Shown here one piece after another: positions 47,301 through 59,004 of a stretch of DNA of 64,000 nucleotides. The notes under the pieces are model-generated. The model ran no database searches. It was not told where the DNA came from and was given only the letters and a program-made list of their open reading frames with translations. Numbering within the stretch: position 1 is the first letter of the stretch; each line of letters starts with the position of its first letter. Both the position numbers and the translations under genes were made by a program. This DNA comes from Lingula anatina. Lineage: Eukaryota; Brachiopoda; Lingulata; Lingulida; Lingulidae. The DNA lies in contig NW_019775475.1 of the NCBI RefSeq assembly GCF_001039355.2, positions 116,423-180,422 on the forward strand. Reading direction: 5' to 3'.

Positions 47301-48454
47301 AAGAATCGTTTATAACATCTTATTTTTGGACAATGTGTATTGAAATAATTTCAGGAAATTACACAAGAACATGAAGAGAAAAAGCATATTTATGATACCA
47401 CTGCAGCTGGCCTGGAGAGCAATAGATCTAAATTAGAGCAGGAAGTGAGAGGGTATAGGTAAGGAAAGGGTAATATATGCTCCTCGTTCACCAGCTATTG
47501 AACATATTTATTAATAGCTAAATGAAGAAAATAGAAAAATTGTACATCTAGGTGTCCCCCCCCCCCCCCACACACACACACTCACACACACTCACACACA
47601 AACAGACACAAAAATAAAAAAGCATTAATAAATAATTTTATTGCCTCAAAAACAAGCTGTTTACTTACTATGTGGTCGGTGACTCCCCTCCTATTTTTGT
47701 TTGTTTTAGAGAGGAAGTTACAGCTGAAGAGTCTCGGTATCATTATCTCCACTGTATGAAGCAGATACTGGAGAACCAACATCAGAAGATTGCAGACGAA
47801 ATGAAGTCATATACATCGTCAGATCCCCAAGAGAGAAAGAAAGCTTTCAGGTGAGTTTTTTTTACCAGAAGGACGAAAAAAAGTTGAAATTAGTCAAATC
47901 CAACCTACCAGTAGTTGAAACAACCCTTCAGCATTTTACAGCTACCTGTAATTTATGTGCACCTTATCATATGTGTGTGAGTGATAATTTGAAAATGCCA
48001 GTAGTGTTTATTTTTGTGAAGATAGTATGATGTATTGTAGTTCTGAAAATATCTTTGGCCATTGGTCTGATGAACTTGTACCAATGACTGTATTTCTAAA
48101 GCAACCATTTGATTAATGAAAATGATTATTGCGAACTGATTATCAGACAGGTGCCTGACACAAATGGCATTCAAATTCACCTTTTGCTCATGTTCTAGGG
48201 AAATTTACACCAAGAAAATCCAGGAACAAGAAAATTTGGGGAAGGGCCTTCGCGAGAAACAGAAGTACGTGCGTGAGAGCCATGGACCAAACATGCGACA
48301 GATGAAGATGTGGAAGGACGTGCGCCGTCTGCTGGAAATGAAGCACAGTTGTTGGGACCAGGTCAAGGTCAATGAGGGCATGAGTGGGAACGTGAGCACT
48401 TATGGCCAAGATGGCGGCGGAGCGCCACAGGATACTAACGTGTTCACGCTGTAG
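41394..48454 (+). CDS. IFT81: Intraflagellar transport protein 81 (684 aa)
   Basis: Fourteen exons in consistent phase: 41394-41537, 41996-42099, 42979-43156, 43553-43708, 44082-44192, 44426-44510, 44835-44998, 45181-45276, 45510-45656, 46119-46268, 46813-47031, 47355-47458, 47710-47850 and 48199-48454; sum 2055 bases. The protein starts [20 protein letters not shown] and contains [26 protein letters not shown] and SIPPEFM in a calponin-homology-like N-terminal domain (about residues 1-130). In the family this domain binds tubulin cargo together with IFT74. The remainder is almost wholly coiled coil, rich in E, K, Q and R, for pairing with IFT74 in IFT-B. The C-terminus includes [20 protein letters not shown]. 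The length is very close to vertebrate IFT81 (about 676). The start is preceded by GTCAAG and fits the family N-terminus. No disruption was seen. The gene faces SPCS2. Confidence 0.95.
41621..41636. repeat. Short (GT)n run in IFT81 intron 1
   Basis: Eight GT dinucleotides in intron 1. Nothing else notable was seen in the intron. Confidence 0.85.
42415..42975. repeat. Two tandem units of about 170 bp in IFT81 intron 2, second one split by a MITE
   Basis: CAGCTGCTGCATATTTTGTA, ATCCATG(T/C)AAATCTATCT and (A/G)GTGCATTT recur. Unit 1 covers about 42415-42588 and unit 2 about 42588-42960, the latter enlarged by the palindromic element at 42645-42855. Unit 1 begins with a decayed copy of the exon 3 start (GAGGAATGCATTTCACCAGG versus CAGGAGTGCATTTCGCCAGG). 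Confidence 0.7.
42645..42855. mobile_element. Palindromic MITE, 'GATCGATC' family, in IFT81 intron 2
   Basis: The left arm (CGGCTTAAATGTCTGTCACG) pairs with the right arm (CGTGACAGACATTTAAGCCA) perfectly over 19 bases. Outer bases (CTAGGTCGATCC on the left) pair less well. There is no coding capacity. Confidence 0.8.
43955..44005. repeat. 17-bp unit repeated three times in IFT81 intron 4
   Basis: TGTCACATCTACCACAT and two variants follow each other directly. Confidence 0.85.
46565..46785. mobile_element. Palindromic MITE, 'GATCGATC' family, in IFT81 intron 10
   Basis: The left arm CCAAGGGGTTTCTCGCTAAA pairs with the right arm TTTAGCGAGAAACCCCTTAG. A second inner pair (GAAGCTGTGAGGGGGTAATT region versus AATTATTGTTTAGCAGCTTC) surrounds the centre. 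Outer GGATCGATC ends are present. This is the best preserved copy in the window. Confidence 0.8.
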
Positions 48455-51079
48455 TGGTTGTTTTGTTTATCACGTAATCATATAGACAAATGACTTGGAT
48501 TATACTTTGGTGTGACAGGATTTGAACAGATCAAGTTCTACTCCCCAGTAATTTATTTTTCTTTATTTACTTACTTATTGTGATTCTACTCTAAGTTTGC
48601 ATATTTCATTTTGAGGCATTTAACTGGAAATATCAAATATCACTACAAACTGGCCAACATTGATCACAATTTACAGTAGAATACCTACAGTTTTCTTGTC
48701 AGGATTTATTAGATATTTTTCAAATTGTAGTGGAAGGACCTTTTTTAAGTCAGCCCCTTCTGGAGGGGTCATTGGAACATTCCAGTTTTCTTCTGTTGAA
48801 AACAAAACACTTAGCATGTTACAGATTTCTGATAACTGCCATTGGTGGTTTAACTAGGATGAACATTTTGTAATATCACGAGGGCTTTCGCCTCATGGTT
48901 ATTGTAAGGAATCGTCACTCAAGTGATTAACTTTCTTTTGGTTAGCCAGTTAAATTGCACAGCCAATTATTTTGGTTTGGTTTTTTTTTTTTCCATTTCA
49001 TTACATTCTTTATGTAACTATGTTGTCAGTCTGTGATAAGGTTTATGTTACATGCATTTTAGTCTGGGGTTTGTTTAAGTGTAACAGTAATTTCCGTCCA
49101 GTAATTGCAATTGAATATTGAAAATAATACTTATATCAGTTTTTCTTGAACTGTGGTTGGTATTTCTTTTCATGAAAGAAAATCTGCAGGTTATCAGATC
49201 TTCCAAGTAAAAAAAAAAAAAAAAAAAAAAAAGAGGGAGAGAGAATACATGAGCCCCATACCAGCACATTCTATTTTTCTAGATAGGTACCATCATAAAA
49301 TGTTAATAAATTTTTCATTTTTATTAGTAAAAAATTAAAAGACTATGAAAACGTCTGTTTAAACAAAATTGTATGCTGCTTTTGCAGTGAAACGGGAGGC
49401 GAGTTCCTATGGCTTTGGGAATGCATACAGAAAACAGAAAAAAATACTCAAAAATGAGCCCATGATTTTTTCTTGCATGATTCTTAAGAAAATATTGAAA
49501 AATAACACGAAATGCATGCATTTTCATTAATTTATTTGGTAACTAACAGCATACAAAAACACAGTACTGAGATTGTTATCGTACACCAACTAGACATGCC
49601 TGAAACTTAAATGTCAACTTTTGGCCAAATAATGCTTCAGAAATGTTTTGCTTTTGTACAATTAACGATACTTGAACTATATCTATACCAAGCTGATGAA
49701 TAATTCTGCCCAAAAACAATCTTTTAAAAACCCTTCATAAATATGATAAAATGATGGATATGCTAAGATAGTGAGATTTCCATGCAGACATGAGCCTAGA
49801 TTAAAAAAAAAAATCAACATTTATCATGGGACCAAACACCTAACCGGCTGGAAATCTCAGGAACCATCAGAATCGAATTAAAAAATGCAGAATTTTGTAT
49901 GTCTGCAGAACAAGCTCATGTCTGGGTTTGGGAGGTACATGTAAATAGTAACTCAACTCTGATGTCATCAGCTTGTTTAAAAGAAAACTGCAGAAGTGAC
50001 ATATTTATAAATTAACTTACAGCAATCTGGCATTATTCTATTTCAACACCCTTTTTTACTTAAGATAGAATGACTGTGTCCATGATAACAAGTTAAAATC
50101 TTCACTAATGACTACAAACTATTTATCCTTATTAAACTGGTTTAAACTTGAATGATACTTAACCCATAATAACCCGAGCTTCTAAATTTTGTCTGTGAAA
50201 GGTAGAAAGGCTTAACCCACGTGTTTTGCCCCTGAAGCAGAAATACCCCCACCCCTGTGACAATGAGCAGACCCCTCCATCCTCTGTGAAAACAGAGTGA
50301 CCTGTGAGCAGAAATACCCCCCACCCCCACAACACTGTTGTGAACCTTGCTTACACACTATAGTAAAATAGCACCTGTATAAAATTATATAATATCTGTT
50401 TGAAAAAGCTTACTCTACTGTTCATGCAAAAAACTTTAATGTTATATTCTTCATCAGAAATATATGTCTCTCTACAAATAATATTTGCAATGAAGGGTAT
50501 ATAAAACTACACCTTTCCCTAATCAGTATTTTACTAGAGGGATACAAATTTGACACAAAGCTCTCATTATAAACAAACCTTTGACCTATTTAAATATTAA
50601 ATATTATTCTAATAAATAATAATAGAAGTGAGAGTTAAACATGCTAGGAAGATGGTCTTATACATATTTTAAGAACAAGGTGCCTGAAAAACTGAGATTC
50701 AAAGAAACTGGTTTATGATATATTAAGTGAAACTGGTGTCACACTTTGTTGTGATAAATGTTTTTGCAAACTCAGATAATTTCAGCACAACTTTTACCTG
50801 CAGCTTAAAGACATACCCATGCCTTAGAAAAAAAAATAATAGTAACTTATAATATAATATATCTTAATTCTTGAAAAGAAATTGCAACAATTTCCATTTA
50901 AGCCGAAGTATGTCTTATCCATAACTGTTAAATGACATTTTTTAAAAGTTTTAGTGCTGCATCCCAATGCACCAGTTTTTAAGTACTACATAAAGGAGTA
51001 GCTCAAGAATGAGAAACCTGGCTATCAAAAATGTTTTATAGATCATAATTTTCATTTTTTTTTTTTTTTTTTTTTTTTT

Positions 51080-51404
51080 NNNNNNNNNNNNNNNNNNNNN
51101 NNNNNNNNNNNNNNNNNNNNNNNNNNNNNNNNNNNNNNNNNNNNNNNNNNNNNNNNNNNNNNNNNNNNNNNNNNNNNNNNNNNNNNNNNNNNNNNNNNNN
51201 NNNNNNNNNNNNNNNNNNNNNNNNNNNNNNNNNNNNNNNNNNNNNNNNNNNNNNNNNNNNNNNNNNNNNNNNNNNNNNNNNNNNNNNNNNNNNNNNNNNN
51301 NNNNNNNNNNNNNNNNNNNNNNNNNNNNNNNNNNNNNNNNNNNNNNNNNNNNNNNNNNNNNNNNNNNNNNNNNNNNNNNNNNNNNNNNNNNNNNNNNNNN
51401 NNNN
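51080..51404. other. Assembly gap of 325 N, flanked by poly-T
   Basis: T-runs border the N block on both sides, so a homopolymer or a repeat starting with one probably stopped the assembly. Any open frame drawn through it is meaningless. Confidence 0.98.
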
Positions 51405-51684
51405 TTTTTTTTTTTGATAGGGCACTTTTTACAGATTTAAAGAAAATCTGCTGAAGCCGAAGGAAAATGTTTTTGTTATTTTCCAGTTTGATATGCACTG
51501 TATGATTTTATGAACATATGAACTAAACATGTCAATCTTAAATACTGACATCCACAGATAGGTAAAAAATAATTAAAGCTTATAGTACTAAATACAACCA
51601 CTTCTTTTCCCCATAGCTTATTTACACACAAAAAACTTTTAGTCTAAAATATGGCACAAAGAAGAACTAAGTCATCACAATTTT

Positions 51685-51963
51685 TGTTTGAATAGCTAAT
51701 AAAAAGATATTTTTCTTTATCATAAATAAATTGTGCATTATTGGGTAGTTAGTGGTGAAAATGTGACCATTTCTGGCTTATTCCTTAAGACGAATCAAAG
51801 CTTCAGGTTTATCTTATCCTCAAATTCTCTTTGAATAGCTACTAAGATATTTCCTTTTTCATAAATAGTGCATTATTGGGTACTTTGTAATGAAAATGTA
51901 ACCATTTCTGGCCCATGCCTTAAGATGGATCAAAGCTTTAAGTTTACCTTATCCTCAAATTCT
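51685..51963. repeat. Two tandem units of about 140 bp
   Basis: TTTGAATAGCTA starts each unit; GTGCATTATTGGGTA, ACCATTTCTGGC, GATC/GAATCAAAGCTT and TTATCCTCAAATTCT follow in both. The units differ by several substitutions and short indels, so the duplication is not recent. Confidence 0.8.
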
Positions 51964-52637
51964 TCTGTACATTAATTCATCATTACTTAATCAAAACAAC
52001 CCACAAAGTTAATACTGTTCAGTTATTTAGAAAGGACATTTATAATACTAATTGTAAGGGACAGTATCTTAAGTTTCAACCTAGTATTTGATGCTTTATC
52101 ACTGACATCAATGATTTTTATTTGATGTCCCTGGTTTTCATTTCATTTAATCATCATCTAACAGAATCATCATTAAATATTAATCATCAATAAATATTAA
52201 TGCATGGACTTTGAAGGATGTGCTGTACAAGGACCTACAACATTCCAAAACCTTTCCAAGTTTACTTAGCACAATAATTAATGCACAATTCCCCTAAGCC
52301 CTATTTAAAAATGGGAACTGACATGAAATCTAGATTGTAAAAACTGATGAATATAAAGATTTGAATAAATCAAAAGTACACAGTAATGTAATAGAACAAA
52401 TAATTCATGACTGGAAGTCCTTTGTGATTTAAATTTACATTTGTTATTGCAGACTAGGACTATTTTTTTCACTCTACTATTAACAGTTCATAATAACCGG
52501 CAAACTATTTTTCTCTTAATTTTTTTTCAGAAAGACTCTACCACATTCAATTTTTTCCAATCGCTTCACGCAAAGAAAATACTTCTTTCAGATTCACATC
52601 AAGATGAAATTCATTTTTCCAAAATTCATTAAGGTAC

Positions 52638-54856
52638 CTATTTGACCTCATCCTCATCGTCATTATCCTCCTCGTCAATATCGAGTTCAGAGTCATCGTA
52701 ATTTTCACCAGTTACTTGTCTTGAACGAGATTCACGATGGAGCCCGTCTATCCCAGGTTTGGAAGTCAACAAAGATTTTTCCTGGTGTAAACTTTTTAAC
52801 CTGGAGTCTGCTTGGTCTCCTTCAGATTTATCAATCTGGGGCTCAATATTGCTTTTTCTTGGTTCATCAATCCCTTCAGACCTACTTCCATCAAACCTGC
52901 CAGGTTCAAGGTCGTGGTCTCCCTTGACCTTTTTTGGCACAGTTTCACTTACATGAACATCCAATGTACTTTGAGATCTCTCAGTCTTATCATTAATACT
53001 TCCAGACCTGCTGCTGCCATCATTATTCTCCTCAGACCTGCTCAGGACCTCCTTTTTAGGCACAACCTGTTTTGAACTGTCCACAATGTAGTCAATATTG
53101 CTTTTCTCGAGATTAGAATACTGTGAAATGGTCTCCTGGGCTTTGGCTGCTTTCCTTCGAACATGATTAACCCTCTGAAGAAATAGTTCTTTGGCGTACT
53201 GATACAGTTTCACATCGAGGCTGTTAACCTTGACGATCTCCTCTACTGTTTTGTTGCTCATCTTTAGCTTAGTGATATGTGTCTTATTAAACAAACTAAA
53301 TTGCACACCAAACTTTAAATGGAAGGTCTTTTCAAACAAATACTGCATTTCTGGCTGGTACTCCAATATGCCAAAGTAAGCCATATTTCTAAGATTAGTT
53401 TTGGCACTTTCTAAGAGCATTTTATCGCGCACATCCGGTGGCAATAGGCTTCTGTTATAACAACCAACAGCGCTAAGATTGGCGAGCATTCTGGTTTGAC
53501 GGTTGTTCCCCAAGTTATGAGGACAGGCCAAGAACTCCTCGATGGTGACCCCGTACCAGTCTGAGCTGTTGTAGCAAAAAGGCACTTCCTGTAATGTGGC
53601 CTGGCGACCATTACATCTTAACTGGGCAGTTTTCCAGGTGGCGCCACGTCGTACATGCATCCACTCGCTGAGGTACCGCTTGACAGGATCTCGTAGCATA
53701 GTGATGTAATGGTATCTGAAAATGAAACACGTCTAGTTTGAAACGACAGTGATACTTTTTCAACCTATTGAAATACCAAGAAGCAGATTATGGCAAAGAT
53801 GCAGCAAGAGACAGATAATACTGATAGCATATTTTATAATAAGCAGTATATCACTAGGGCATCTACCTTGTACGTAGATCAATAGCATTCACTTCTTCAC
53901 TCTATAAACCAGCTGTATGAAAAGATTTATGAGTCACATACTCTTTAAGATTACACTTGTTTTTCAAACAAAATTAAATCTGTTGAGTCATATCATCAAA
54001 TCCTTATGTTCCTACAAATCAAGAACCCAAACCTTCGCGTCCTGTGTTTCCCTTCAAATGCATCCATCTCCCTGTCCACACATTCCTGTAATTCGGTCCA
54101 GTCAGCATGGAGGCCACATCGCCAACCAGTAGAGTAACGGCTAAACAGCCACACGTGATGATCAGAGTTCTGGCAGTCGTAACGCTTCCTTCCATCCACT
54201 TTTCTACAGGGATGCTAAAATAAAATTTACCAAACAGTTCTGAACTTTTTTTTCTTATTTGTCATAAGAAAGGAGCACAACATAACAAGGATCATAGTGA
54301 AATGTCAATAATAAAAGATGATAACAGCAATTACCTGAGGTAAATTAAAGATAAAATAGATCTGAATGAATCAGCAGCCACTACATGTTGAATAAAATAC
54401 TAAATTCAACTCAGAGGATTTTTTTCAAGGTTTCATTAATGTGTTCAATCATTCAGCAACTTTCATCCTAGATAATTCAACAAAAAGGATGATACAGCAG
54501 ACAAAAATACCAGTTTTTCAACCTCCTGTGAATATTACCTTAAGCTGCAGATCATTCACCAGGTGCCTCCCAAATGTAGTCCCTCCAGTCTTCTGCATAT
54601 GGTGAAAGACGATCACGTCCCCGTCTTCCAAATCCACCTGGAAATCCCTCTCCAAGTCTTTTTCTTCAAACACCTTGGCAGGTAGCTCCCCCTTTAGGTA
54701 AGCTTGCACATCAAAGTGAAGGTACCCCGGCGTAGGGGAGCCGGGTTTTAAGGCACACGTTTGGTCAGCACAGAAGTAACCCATGAATAGGAACCCCAAA
54801 AGCACTAGGACGGCTAACACACCTATAACTAATTTCCCGATTTTCTTTTCTTTCAT
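52638..54856 (-). CDS. HS6ST: Heparan-sulfate 6-O-sulfotransferase (525 aa)
   Basis: Three coding exons in frame: 54539-54856, 54033-54214 and 52638-53715; sum 1578 bases. A type II Golgi membrane protein: short cytosolic MKEKKIGK, a membrane anchor at about residues 9-29 (LVIGVLAVLVLLGFLFMGYF), then a luminal sulfotransferase domain. The 5'-phosphosulfate loop is HHMQKTGGTTFGRHL (85-99). WLFSRYSTGWRCGLHADWTE (about 128-147) carries His142, equivalent to the histidine proposed as catalytic base. The 3'-phosphate site is MLRDPVKRYLSEW (about 173-185). CYNRSLLPP and ESAKTNLRNMAYFGI also match the family. It transfers sulfate from PAPS to the 6-O position of glucosamine in heparan sulfate. After the catalytic domain a tail of about 150 residues is unusual: low-complexity, rich in S, D, E and K, ending in an acidic run. 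Vertebrate enzymes are mostly 400-470 residues. The paralogue number (1, 2 or 3) cannot be assigned. Confidence 0.93.
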
Positions 54857-57000
54857 TTTCAGTTTTTATGAATATGTCCTTTGAGTGGACATTGTAAAAG
54901 AAAGTCCTACTGTTTGAATTGAATGAGAAACTTGGAGGGTGGGAACTTTGTTCAACCCATTGCAAGTATCCTGGATTTTTTTCTCTGGAATATAAAAGAT
55001 ATGGAAAATTTGACATCATAAAAATGATTACTGATATGTTTAACTTTCCTTTTCTTTTTGTGCATGCAATGAATAACATAATTAATTTCAAAGCTATATG
55101 GCTTAACAATGGCAAATACTATATAATTCATATATTTATTTGTAGAGGTATATTAAAACTACACCTAAATGTCATATACATAGGTCTTTAAATAAATTTA
55201 CACAGCTGAATCCAAATCTAATTCATCAATTATACGCCTCTGGTCACAGCTGGTAAAGAATGAGACTGACTATACATTAATCAAAATACAGTTGTACGGC
55301 AGCCTGAATTGGATGACAATAGTGTAATGTGGAGCAATGTTCCAGTATATAGATATATGACCAAAAACACACTTCCTTTAAGTTTAAAGTGATCCAACCA
55401 GGATTTTGATCCATTGTAAGTCTTAAAGAGCATAACCTGCTTCTTGTTGAACTTACCTGAGGGCAATTTAAACATAGAATGACAGCTAAACTTTTAAAAC
55501 ATAAACTGACAGCTACTAGTAAATGGCCTTAATCAATATAGCAAAAAATAATCACAAAACATTATTCCCTGTTCAACCTTGGATGTTTGCCATCTTGAAA
55601 ACAATGCTGGATGTGGCACAAGAGTCTTGTCATATGTCAAGTCAATATAATAAATCCAAAGAGGAGCTAGGAAAACCTGGGCTTAACTGTGGGTTTTGAT
55701 CATTGGCTTTTTTCAAAATTTTTACAGAGTTATGGAGAGTGTCAGAAACGAAAGATTAAAGATTGGTAAGTTGGAAGGAAAATGTAATTTATCCCAGGGA
55801 AATTCATGTTATGATTTGAGTTTTTGGCAGGAATACCCTAGCTTGGAAAACTTCAGGTAATGTTGTTTCAGTTATATTTCCTCTGCTTTTTTGACACCTT
55901 CTGTCATCAAATCAATACTGCACATTTAATCTCATTTATACAAAGTGAATTAGTATTGGTCTTTGGCAAAAGCTTTGTCCGAATAACTGCCTTCCCTGGC
56001 ATAGACAAACAGAGAGAAGTGAGATATCTACTGTTGGCTTGCCAAAAAGCTTAACCAACAATAATTAAGACACATTAGAGATAAGGGCAACTCTTCTGTT
56101 GACCTATGCTGAATAAGACATATGGGGATTACTTGTCAGTCTGATGAAAATAATTCGTTTTTACAACCAGATTTGTGCATAAAAACCAATTGCATATCAA
56201 GTAAAAAGACAAAACAACATGCTATTATAATGTTATTTACTGTTGCCTATTATTATTCAGAACATAAAGAAACGGAGCCTTCGTCTTGAGTCTGAGGAAT
56301 GTTGGAAAGGAACCAACAGGAAGAATATCAAATTCCAAGCTTAACCGTGGAGCTTGCACTGGTGGTAAAACTAGAAGTACTTTTATATGGGAGGTTATAA
56401 CGGATACAGATAACCATAGAGACCCACACTCACTGCCATACTTCATATTCATTCCTCTGGCTTCTGAGGTCACCAGAATTCAACCTCATTTGCCCTATTA
56501 TCTGAAGCAACTAAAACTGAACAATATGCCATGCCTTGTGTATGGGTATCTCAAGTTTTCGGCCTTACATTCTAAACATTACCGTAGCATGTAAGCCCCA
56601 AAACAGGCATTTTCTATTGCTCCGTGGGTCTACCATTTACAACTCTTCTTTCCCTTACTCTGCACATAAATTAAAAGACCAATTGAAAATATGCATCGAG
56701 TAACAATTAAGAGTACGTGATATTTCACGTTTTACAAACGTTCTGCCGTGAGCATAATAATCAATAAAATTGTTTCTTACCCTCATTCTTCATACGCGAC
56801 TAACAGACAAGCTCCTTTGGTTTTGTTGTGATGCGCATGCGCTACGACTTACTAGCGTGACGTCATTTGGGAATTCCCTATCAGTCACAGTACACTCAGA
56901 GAAGGAATCGTAAATTACCGGTAAATCGCAGTTTTTATCATCATCATTTTCTTTCCTCAATACTCACTTAACAATTTTTCCTTTACTTTTAATTTCTCGT
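54857..57000. other. Upstream region of HS6ST
   Basis: No coding sequence recognised. It probably contains an untranslated first exon and its intron, because the promoter-like motifs lie about 2 kb from the ATG. Open frames at 55860-56054 and 56286-56594 show no family features. Confidence 0.45.
56832..56865. promoter_or_regulatory. Likely core promoter: NRF-1-like and CRE sites
   Basis: TGCGCATGCGC (56832-56842) is a perfect palindromic NRF-1-type site. TGACGTCA (56858-56865) is a perfect CRE. Both are strand-symmetric, so the direction is not shown; HS6ST, reading leftwards from about 2 kb away, is the nearest gene that could use them. Confidence 0.5.
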
Positions 57001-57169
57001 GCGTAATGAGAGTATTTTGATGCATGAAATGCCTTTGCATAAACCTTTTGTTGAACTTGTGGCCTGCTGACAAACTGTGAACATATACCTGTACAGTAGG
57101 CTACAAGTGTAGTAGGCCTAAGCACAAAAGTCCTCTGAGAAGGAGATGATAGTTAAAATATGTACTGGT

Positions 57170-57748
57170 ACGTGCCTTTCACTCCTTTTTCACTGTTTTT
57201 GAGCTATCAACTTCTGGTGATTTTCTTTTACTGTTAACAGCGTTGTCCTTATGTAGGCTATAAAACTGTCGTGAAATCTAAGAAAAAAAAGTAAGTCTGG
57301 GCAAATCAAATCATTTCAATGTCAGTGGTCAAATAATTTGAGAGTTGGAAAAAAGGATATAAACCAATGAGATCTAGAAGCAGCTCCATCTAATTATCAA
57401 AGAAAATAAATGAATAAATAAAAAATAGCAATAACAATGTTCAAACAATTAAAACAGGATTTCCAACAGTCCTTCAAAGATGAGGTGACTGGTCGTTTGG
57501 TTCAGATTTTTTTATGCAAAGAAAACTTGGTTGCATGCTTCACTGTTCGAGCAACAGGTGCCCGCTTATAGCTACTTGAGTATTAATATATTGCAAGTTG
57601 CTCTTACTAATACTTTTTCTTGGCCTTAAAATATAATAAATGTGCCTCTATCAGCATAAGTAATACGAATATATCATTTCAACATATGAGAAATAATGTA
57701 CAGTTGAAAAAATACAGACAAAGGAATCCTACCAAGAACGTGCAGGTA

Positions 57749-57779
<31 letters not shown>

Positions 57780-58600
57780 AAGAGAAAAGAGAGCTTGTGT
57801 TTCCAGCTCTTGCCTTGTCACTCTCCAGATCTAGTTTCCATCTCGCTTGCTCGGAGCTTGCGAGCAAAAGGGAATATTGTTACCCTATATTTTTTATTAC
57901 TTTTTACAGAACAATAATTATTACTATACTTTTTCATATTGATGTCATTATGCAGATATTGCCAGAAAAAAGCATAATCTTTTTATCTGTTGTGAAATAT
58001 TTTAAGTGCAGAATGCTTTCCATTTTACAAGAATATTAGAGCCTTTATTTCCTAGAATGTTGAAGGAGAAAAAGGGAAGGGGTGTGCAAAGGCCATCCAT
58101 TTTATCGTCATTGTATTCGTCTACATAAAGAAGCCTCGCTACATACAGTACCCTCCCCCACCCCAATCTGAAAGTGAAAGCTACAAATAGTGACCTTTGC
58201 CAGACCTTTGCTGTGTGGAGCTGAGGAGTTCATCATTTTTATCATTATTTCAAAAGCTTGCCGAAGACATTAACTCCCCCCCCCCAGCAAATGCCTTGTT
58301 GATTTGCGAAAATGACACCTTACAAACTAGCGTGAATATATTTTAACTTTTTGTCCCGTAGCCAGTTATCTCCTCGTGTGTTATCTCAGTTAACTAAGTC
58401 TTGAACAGATTTTAGGAAAAACTGCTTATTTATATTTTGTACAGCTTATGAAATATATATATCTTCATTTTCTTAAGAACATATGAAAGTACAAAGAAAA
58501 TTGTGAATTGTCTGCTTCCTGATAGCTGAACGTTGTAATATTTGCTAGAACATGTATTTGGTAATCAGGCACCTTGAAGGAGAAGTTATATAGAACTTCT
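57170..58600. repeat. Repeat modules P and Q, first set
   Basis: Module P (about 57170-57760) includes GAGGTGACTGGTCGTTTGGT, TTGCATGCTTCACTGTTCGA and CTTTTTCTTGGCCTTAAAAT. It ends in a (GA)n run. Module Q (about 57785-58600) starts CTTGTGTTTCCAGCTCTTGC and includes CTCGCTTGCTCGGAGCTTGC. P recurs at 59005-59660 and 61560-62145; Q recurs at 60215-61000. Confidence 0.8.
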
Positions 58601-59004
58601 AAAAAAAAAAAAAACTCACGGAACCCAGTAATAACTGCTGTGGAATGACCATCAACGATTTTGTCGGTTTGAATTATTGTTTTTGGTATTATATAAAAAA
58701 AATAATGTTAAATATGTGAGCATGATACTAATATAATCCGGCTCCTGAATTTTTTCAAAATATATTAGGTCCAAACAAAATTCATTATATTAATGCTCCA
58801 CACTGCCGTAGGTTAGGATGTACGTGTACAGTAAGTGAAAAAAATACCTAGTTCAATATTTATTCACTTGAGTATAATCCACTTCTCTGTAATTAAATGC
58901 CCTTGCAGTATGCTCTTAGGAATATGTTTTCTTAAAATTTATAAAAATGGAACATTGATAACTTTTCTTGCCGCACCTTTATTAAAATTAAAAACAGGGC
59001 TTGT

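Larger units (their letters stand above)
48455..52637. other. Convergent intergenic region between IFT81 and HS6ST
   Basis: IFT81 and HS6ST converge here, so both 3' UTRs lie inside. AATAAA at 49305-49310 is a possible polyadenylation signal for IFT81. An A-run (49210-49232), a gap of N (51080-51404) and two tandem units (51685-51963) are present. No additional gene was seen. Confidence 0.6.

Noticed and set aside
51036-51498. Open frames spanning the N block
   Set aside because: Most of the residues are undetermined; the flanks are poly-T.
57620-58039. 139-codon plus-strand frame across the GA run
   Set aside because: It spans two repeat modules and a (GA)n tract, and its paralogous copies do not keep the frame.
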